A program made the position numbers and the translations under genes. A DNA stretch of 64,000 nucleotides from Lophius americanus. Lineage: Eukaryota; Chordata; Actinopteri; Lophiiformes; Lophiidae. The notes under the pieces were generated by a model. It saw nothing but the letters and a program-made list of their open reading frames with translations. It searched no databases and was not told the origin of the DNA. Position 1 is the first letter of the stretch; each line of letters starts with the position of its first letter. The stretch spans positions 1,048,501 through 1,112,500 of the forward strand of contig JBBDHG010000054.1 of the NCBI GenBank assembly GCA_037951165.1, in the 5' to 3' direction. This document shows, piece by piece, positions 57,058 to 64,000 of this stretch.

Positions 57058-58045
57058 GAATACACTAATCAAAAAAATTGGGGGAACACTACAGTATAAT
57101 AGAAAGTCAATTGAACTTCTAAGATCTGGATCTGGCAGTCGGCGTCAGCGATTGTGAGTCAGTTTCAGCTCCTTTTGTGTAAATGGAAGCGACACCAGGT
57201 GAACAGGAGAGGCATCGGCAAGACTACCCCCCAAAAGGAAATGGTTTTGCAGTTGGTGGTCACGGACCCTTCCTCTCTTATCATACTTCATGACTGAATA
57301 TATCCTCGAAAAGTCGCGAATATTACGGAGATTCCTAGTGTTAATGCAAAACTCAAAAACTATATCATGGATCCTTTTCAAATTTTAGAACCATTTACGC
57401 CTGAGTGTGAAGAAGAACTGGAGAATTTTGGTTCTATATATATACAGTAGGGGGAGGGATATCCACAATTGTCTGGCCATAATTTCTCAATCCGATTTAG
57501 TCCACGTTAAACGCATTGGAATAAAGTTAGTTCATATTTGATTGACTAGGGTGGATGTTTTTAGGAAAAAAATTTTTTGGGATATAATGTTTAAACCATT
57601 TTTTGTATTTGGTCCTAATTTGGTGCATATGAATTGACTCAAGGAGTTGTATCTGCCATATATCATGTTTTACTGTAATGGTTCATATTTTACTATGGGG
57701 GAGATTTTTTCATGAAAAACACTGTTTCCTGCACAAAACTCAAATGGATAATTTTCCATGCAATAGTGGGTTGCATAGACCTACAAGCCAGACCGGACTA
57801 TTGTTGGTACCAGGACAAAATCCAGTCAGACCTTCAGCAGGCGCAGTAAACCCTGGGTTGCAGGACAATGCCCAGCCCCATGTGGCAGCTCCTGGATGAT
57901 GAAGGTAATGATACCATTTATTAACTCTCTCATTCCCTAGACCTGAATCCATTAAGAACCCCTTGGATTTTTTTTTATATGCGCATCAAATGACGCGAAG
58001 ACTCCAAAAAATGTCCAGGAGCTCACTGATGCCATGATCCAGGCC
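57058..58045 (+). mobile_element. Tc1-like transposon remnant split by R1
   Basis: The 5' end (57058-57300) reads ACTAATCAAAAAAATTGGGG, GAACACTACAGTATAATAG, CAGTTTCAGCTCCTTTTGTG and GCAGTTGGTGGTCACGG. This is the leader of a common fish Tc1-like family with CAAAAAAAT..GGGAACACT ends. The transposase 3' half resumes at about 57760, with CCTGGGTTGCAGGACAATGC (DNAQPHV, around the second catalytic Asp) and CCTAGACCTGAATCC (an altered HSLDLNP for the usual SPDLNP). It then has GTCCAGGAGCTCACTGATGC. The middle of the gene is missing and replaced by R1 copy 8. R1 copy 9 begins directly after CCATGATCCAG. Frameshifts are present. Confidence 0.75.
57300..57760 (+). mobile_element. R1 repeat copy 8, inside the Tc1-like remnant
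   Basis: The head CTCGAAAAGTCGCG and GGAGATTCCTAGTGTTAATG is followed by ACTCAAAAAC (57351-57360), a GGATCCTTTTCAAATTTTAG block, and CCATAATTTCTCAATCC with GATTTAGTCCACG. A second module has TCCTAATTTGGTGCATATGA, ATTGACTCAAGGAG and GGTTCATATTTTACTATG. The 3' hairpin and CTAG are absent. The last R1-like bases grade into Tc1-like sequence near 57760. Confidence 0.65.
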
Positions 58046-58310
58046 GCCGCAGCGTCCGCCGCCGCAGATCCTTTTATGTAAACGCTATTACTCAAAAACT
58101 GTTCCATGGATCATTTTCAAAAATTACACCCACAAAGACCTTATAGTGCGAAGAGGAACATCTCAGTTGTATATTTACGACACTGGTTAGTGATTTATCT
58201 CCAAATTGTCAGGATATATTTTCTCAATCGATTTAGTCCAAATTTGGTGAATAAAAAGCAACTGGCGGAGATCTATTCTGAATACATCGTGATTTACTCT
58301 TCTACCCGGT
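58043..58310 (+). mobile_element. R1 repeat copy 9, with GC-rich head
   Basis: GCCGCCGCAGCGTCCGCC and GCAGATCCTTTTATG lead to ACTCAAAAACTG, GGATCATTTTCAAAAATTAC, TTTATCTCCAAATTGTCAGG, GATTTAGTCCAAATTTGGTG (58230) and GGAGATCTATTCTG. It is truncated after TGATTTACTC. The head matches copy 4 at 26846. Confidence 0.65.
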
Positions 58311-58382
58311 ACTAGCACTGGGCATGTAGTGAGGAATAACTAATCACACCTAAACAGTTGGCTGTTTTTCTTCAAGTAGATT

Positions 58383-58506
58383 AGAGAGAGAGAGAGAGAA
58401 GGGGATGGATGGATGGATGGATGGATGGATGGATGGATGGATGGATGGATGGATGGATGGATGGATGGATGGATAGATGGCTAGATGGATGAATGGATGG
58501 ATAGAT
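58383..58506. repeat. (GA)n and (GGAT)n microsatellite
   Basis: A short GA run (58383-58398) is followed by about 18 uninterrupted GGAT units (58403-58473) and imperfect units to 58506. The minus frame full of IHPS repeats is its translation and not a protein. Confidence 0.95.
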
Positions 58507-58509
58507 GTC

Positions 58510-61500
58510 TTAGGATGAAATGAGGTGAGTTCTGGTTGGTGGATTGAGGAATTATTGTTTTTGTTTTGCATACCAGGGCTGGAAGATTTGCCTTGAGGAG
58601 GTCAAGAAACTGAGAGTTTAATTTGTGAAATATAAATGATAGAGAGTGATTATACATGTTATGCATGAAATTTTTCAGATATAGTGAATAGCTAAACTCT
58701 GAGAATTGGGTTGGAGTAGATGATAAGAGAAAGAGGAGGAAATCTTTAAGTGGTAACATGGATTAAGAGAAAGAAACTGCAGATAAAGCACTTGTTTCCA
58801 TATTTGTGACACTGAGCAGGCATCTTTCTCCAGATGACTCCGGCTTTTTACGCTTTCATAAAAGTGGGCTTCCAATGAAATTCTATGAGACCCTTTATAC
58901 CCTCAGGCTGTGAATTATAATTGGCAAACGGGAGGATTATTCTATTTCCTCAGTAATGCCAGGTTGTTTAGACGACCTCTGGGGAGTTTATGTTCTTTTG
59001 AGTCTTGGAAACATTTCAGCTGACAACGCCAGAATGTGTGGCCAGCATAGTCCTGTTTTTCTCGATGTTATCGCTCACCTAAGATATTTTTTTTTTTTCC
59101 TAAGCAATTGTTTTTTTTTTAATTTTAAGTCTTTGTTTACTCGTAAGTATTAACTGAGATCATACTAATGTGTATTTCAAGTAAAAGTTTAATTCATTTT
59201 TTCCCCTTTACACTCTGAGGGTAGTATAACAGATAGATTTGCGTGTGCATAGCTCATTGTAATGGTCCTTAAGGATTACCCGATAGACAACTACCTTTGT
59301 AAACTCCTTACAAATATGACTAGATGCGACTGGGGATGTATCTAGTTAACAGGGGCTTACGTTCAGGCACATTATCAGAGGAAGATGAAAACAGCATGAG
59401 AGAAACCAAACCATCCAAAATATTTTCAACCCGGAAGTTATAAATATACAGGTGTAAAAAAAACAACCTTGAAATATACTAGTAAGTATTTGAGCAGTGG
59501 TACAAAAATTGTAATGATGATTCTAAGCATTAAATAGTGTATATTGTGCCAGTTATGATACCTGATATTGATATTGTATGTATATTCCAAGATGATTGCG
59601 TATTTGACATGATTGATCTCTGTGATTGTAAAGTTTTATTGCACAGGGTTAATGTGATTTTTGAACCGTTATTTCCAACTACATGCACATAAACTATTCA
59701 ATGGCTTATCATGGAACCGTGTGAAAGGTTGGAGTAGCTCAAGGAAAACCACCATCAATGAAATTGGTTATGTTCTATTTATCTATCAATCTATTAATGA
59801 TACCAATATCATTCCAAATTCATGGGGTAGGTATTCATAGTGAAGGAGTCGTGCTACGAGCTTCAAAGCATTAAGGTGCACAGAGATGATGAAGACAGCT
59901 CTTATTGTCATAGATATCGGTCTTTTACTCAAATGCTTACATATACACGATGTTTACTTACATGGCTGCTTACAATCTGCAATTTATGCTGGTATGTGAA
60001 TGACAGTTGCCTCTTAATAACAAATGGTGACGTAGTGTTTTGTTTCTTTTAAACAATTAGCTGAATATTTTCCAACATTAAGCATAATTGTACAATCTTT
60101 AACAACATCATTCGAAGGAGGAGTCAAAGTGATCCTGCATCAGACTTAATCCCTTGTTAAACCACATGAAATAAAAAAATAAAGATTTCTTGAAATAAAT
60201 GATCAGTTTGTGTGGACTCTTTGCTCCCTCTTAAGCTAATACATAATTTAGGTATGTGATGTGATGGGTGAGTAAATGCTCATTTGAGCCGTATTTAGAA
60301 AGGTCCAAATGAGTCATTTAGAAAGCTCAGCTTGTTCTGTCAATTTCACAAGAGAATTTATGACCGACTAGTGTTAAGTATTGAGTTTCTACTGATGGTG
60401 TCCCACTGTGTAAGCCAGCAGTAAACATTTGATAAATGAAGATAAATGCCTTTGATGCTGCCATTAGACAGTGCTTCCTGTGCTTCCCGCACTTTCAAAG
60501 TATGCATTTTAAATGGCACAAGGGTGCAAAATCTGTTTGTTTACTGTAATTGTAACCCAAGATAAAAATAAGATTAAGTGTTTGAGTGTGGACAGATTAT
60601 CATGATTCATCTTTAGCTCATTGCTGAGGTGATATACATTTTTATACCAACCTAAATATTGCAAGTAACACTAGGAGGCCTCTCTGAGAGTTAACCTTGC
60701 TGTAGGCAGACTTGGCTTATACATCCATTTTATTTCTATTATGGCGTCTGGATGCAGTTAGTCATTTAAAGGGGGGATTTGTCGGGTTTTCAGCAACTCA
60801 TCACCCTGGGAAGCCAATAATCCATGTTGTTTATCTAAAGAGTACTTTTGGCACAACCTCCCACAGGGATTGCAGAGCTAATGCAAGAGCTGGAGCTTTT
60901 CTCTGTAGGTAGGCTGATATGCTTCGCTCTTTTTTTCTCTGGTCATGTATAATACCCTGCTTTGCTAATAGATGTGCTGTTGGAAGCGTGCACTGTTGGC
61001 TCAACATGAGAGGGAGAGACAGCCTCAGATTGTCAGGCTGCCACTATTCAGTGTCTCTCTAAAGGGAAAGACCACCCTGTTCATCTCATACGCTGCGTAG
61101 AAGTTATGACAAACTGTTAGGTAGACGACAAACAATATTACAACAATTTGTCTAAAAGCTTTTTCCACTTGGAACAGAAACAAACCCAGTTTTCAAAGGG
61201 GTGGAAGAACGAGCAATGGAGTCAAAAATCTTCTCCTAGTATTTTCCCTTTATTTGTGGTCACCAACAAAGTGCAAGTGCAGTAGTGTAAAGGTGCATTG
61301 TGTAAAAATGTACAAGACGTTCCTGGCCAAGCCACACACATTCTCAAAAGGATCCTACTCCCCTGGCTTTATACTGAAAACCCTCCTATTAACTATAGTT
61401 AACTGAAAATCAATAAACTAAAAGAAGAAAAATGCAAATGAGCCCCAAGTTTTTGTTTGTTGCACCTGAGGCCGTATGGTGGGCTCTGCGTCCCGGTCGT

Positions 61501-63540
61501 TCTTGCGGTTTGGGGGGCTGACCGGACTACAGAGCTTCGGTTTGACACTGGAGGGGGCCCGGTACACTGGTGTGGATCCTGTTGCATTATCCAGGCCCAA
61601 CACACCAGCATCTACTATGACCCAGTCTAAAAGGTTAATTTGGCTCAACAATGTCTGTTGACCCAGTGTTTGAGATCAACATCACGGCTCTGTGTTTGCG
61701 TCTTTCGTCTCATGAGGTTCTTGACTGCCTTGGATGCAACCCTTACACTGCCCATTAACGTTACCGCCTGTTTGTCTTCTTTTGTCTTTGTTTCACATAC
61801 TGTGTATCACGCCTTCTTTGATGGGAATTACAACTACAGTTTACATGGACATTGGATCGCACATTTTTTGTCAACTGTTTCCTTGAGGCGTGATATTTTG
61901 TGTTTATATGATTAATTACAAAAGCCATGTGACATATAAAAAGTAACAAATATATTGTATGTTTATCAGAACATGGGCATCTGTCATGTGATCAAGGGAG
62001 TTTTTGTTGTTATTGTGAAGCTTTTAATCAATAACAGCTTGATAATAAAGCCGACTATCACAAGAAAATATCAGTGGCACGTCAGTGGTATTAGTCTGGG
62101 TAACATTAACTAGCATGAAATTAAATCAGGGTTGTTGGTAAACTTAACAGAAATTCTGTGTTAACATAAATTTCATCTGGAGTAACGTTAAAAGCAACAA
62201 CTCATCACACGATTCATCTTGAAAACCCAGATCCAAGCCAAGATCAGAAATCTTCACCTTCCCCCAATGACTTAATTCATTACTTCATAAAAAGGGAGTG
62301 GTTGGTTCTGACCCACTTTGTTGTTGTAGGATTTATCCTTGTAATCTGCATCTTCACCTTTATTCAGCAGTTTTTACTTTATCTACCTCTTCAGTCGATC
62401 ACAGCTCTTGATCATTTTCCAGTTTGAGACATATTTGTAGAGTTCATTATTTCTTCACTTTCCCACCATAATCTCTAACTGATGGAGTTTGTGCTAAAAA
62501 GAAACACTCTGGTGTGGCCCAGCTCTGCAAGGAAAGCGCCATCTTTCTCATCTGTCACAATGCTGGGCATGCACAGACAGAACGCAACCAGTCAATATAC
62601 ACCCTCTGTCCAACTAAATGAAATGACAAATAGTTTGGGCGTTTTAATTCCTAATTGAACGTTTGTATTGCATTTTCATGCTGATTGGGCTAAACACTGG
62701 TTGATATCTGAATTTCGGGGTCCTTTTAAATCCAGTTATAGACGATTGAATGTCTCAATGTGTGCAACAAAATGAATAACAAATAACAACCCTAACATTG
62801 CTGGAACTAAATAGCATTTCAAAAATATTAAGAGGAAATATTTGCTAGAAGATGTTTGCTAATAATAAATGTATCCATAAGAAGTATGACAATTATACAT
62901 TCAATTCCTAATTATTTCCACCTACCTACCACAGGACATTTGTTGCTTTCATTGATTTAACCTTCCTCTTATGTTAGCTTGCTGCTACTATCACTTATGT
63001 AAGTGGGTCGGTTTTTTTAGGCTTCCTTATCCATGAAAAGATTGGTTTTAATATTTTTGGTGTGGCCCCCTGGACCTTTCTTTTGACAGCATATCTCTTG
63101 CTTTCAATCAAAAAAAAAAAGGTCAAATAAACCTCAAGAGAATTCTATATATTAAAAAAAGGTTGTTATGTTACCTGACTATTACTGAGGGGTACTGGGA
63201 CACATCTCTTAAGTAAATTTTTTAATTCAAATTTTAGATATTGTTTTAATTTTAATATTATTAACTATTATAACATCTATGGTCCCATTTATAACATCTA
63301 TTGACCCATTTATATTTACTTAGAGAAAAAGGCATAAAAAGTTGTTATTTTTTCATAAAATAGAACTCTAATACAAATACAAAATGAAAAACATAACAAG
63401 TAGTAATACAAAATTTTGATTTGTAAGGTCAAGTAAACAACAACCAATTAAACAAACCAATAGAACTCAAGATATTAGTTCCAAAAAAAGGTCTTTGTGC
63501 AAGTACATGCATGTGTATGTGTATGTGTGTGTTGCATGTG
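58510..63540. other. Repeat-poor stretch, no supported gene
   Basis: T-runs lie at 59084-59130. The 60290-61080 part has a complex, low-repeat texture that could hold conserved regulatory DNA. A GC-richer patch at 61440-61620 carries overlapping frames on both strands without known motifs. Poly(A)-like and AT-rich runs lie at 63100-63420. Confidence 0.4.
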
Positions 63541-63544
63541 TGGG

Positions 63545-63940
63545 AAATTGTGACGCTTTTAGTGAGTTCTTTGCAGAAATATTTTTTTGCAGTAGAAGCA
63601 CAATATGTTTGTTGCTAATTGCTGGCCAGACCTGACACCTCTTTCTTTTACAATCAGTTGGCCTAAGTGGGGTTGTGGCTGTGGCTGTGCGGCTTGATGT
63701 TGAGGCAGGGCTGGCTGAGGATGATGCTGGCGCTGATGCTCTTTGTGTTGTTGATGGTGTGGACGGAGTGTTAGGTGAGCTCTGTAGCTGTCTGACCAAA
63801 GCTGCAGCGGCTGGGTCTTGGGGCACCCGTTCCCCTTGCTCAATATGTGCCCTGACAAGGGAACTTCCTAGCTCGTCAAGAAACATTATCCGTTGTTTTT
63901 TTTTGGTTGAGTTCCACCCTAGGTGGATGTGGGTCTACAA
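63545..63940 (-). pseudogene. piggyBac-like (PGBD4-type) transposase C-terminal fragment
   Basis: The minus frame reads WNSTKKKQRIMFLDELGSSL, then VRAHIEQGERVPQDPAAAAL, matching the '(F)L.ELG..LV..HI..R' segment after the DDE core of piggyBac transposases. A Ser/Thr/Ala/Pro-rich linker follows, then KRKRCQVWPA, the start of the C-terminal Cys-rich domain. The next Cys pair (CFYCKKIFLQ) is in another frame, so a frameshift breaks the domain. One Cys is already Trp (CQVW where CQVC is usual). The catalytic part would lie beyond 64000. A splice-like acceptor (TTATGTTGTAG/ACCC) occurs upstream. Confidence 0.75.
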
Positions 63941-64000
63941 CATAAAAATGTGTTACATGCAGACTCATTTAGGATTATATAAAACACAACTATTGGCCAG

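Noticed and set aside
58350..58571. Minus frame with IHPS repeats
   Set aside because: It is the translation of the GGAT microsatellite.
1..64000. CRISPR array, bacterial operon or phage-like cluster
   Set aside because: No regularly spaced short repeats, ribosome-binding-site-led gene strings or phage genes; the content is vertebrate-type.

Overview
This 64 kb window looks like nuclear DNA of a ray-finned (teleost, probably percomorph) fish. The evidence is AT-rich sequence with no bacterial gene organisation, spliceosomal exons with GT/AG borders, long dinucleotide and GGAT microsatellites, and a mix of Rex1/Babar-, Rex3/RTE- and L2-like LINE fragments, tRNA-derived SINEs, solo LTRs, and Tc1-, piggyBac- and Harbinger-like remnants. 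I worked by reading alone. Family names rest on recognised protein motifs and terminal sequences, not on database searches.

No intact host protein-coding gene is visible. The most gene-like locus is at 42.3-46.3 kb on the minus strand. It is a multi-exon relic of a teleost multicopy family that I recall being annotated as 'sterile alpha motif domain-containing protein 3-like'. Its last two exons are open and flanked by good splice sites. Its large middle exon carries many in-frame stops.

The layout by region is as follows. 1-5 kb: two MITE-like elements with inverted ends. 5-9.4 kb: first copies of a dispersed repeat called R1 here, a solo LTR and several SINE pieces. 11-13.1 kb: LINE tails, a decayed tRNA-Arg copy, and an RTE-like plus a Rex3-like fragment on the minus strand. 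16.5-21.5 kb: a CA microsatellite, L2-like fragments, a small ORF behind a CRE-like site, and a Rex1/Babar-like LINE. 21.5-27 kb: two R1 copies around a well-preserved minus-strand LINE 3' end. 27-32 kb: repeat-poor sequence with possible conserved non-coding character. 36-38.5 kb: a SINE interrupted by another SINE, an L2-like LINE and a solo LTR. 42-46.4 kb: the SAMD3-like relic and a 53-bp near-perfect palindrome. 47-50 kb: R1 copies. 51.7-54.6 kb: an RTE-like and an L2-like LINE. 57-58.5 kb: a Tc1-like element broken up by two R1 blocks, and a GGAT microsatellite. 63.5-64 kb: the C-terminal part of a piggyBac-like transposase running off the window.

The most interesting signal is R1. It occurs at nine loci, eight on plus and one on minus. 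Its body is made of recurring AT-rich modules. The three best-preserved 3' ends all finish with a GCTGTC/GACAGC-type hairpin, exactly six bases, then CTAG followed by T. That is the 3' signature expected of a Helitron, so R1 is a candidate non-autonomous Helitron-like family.
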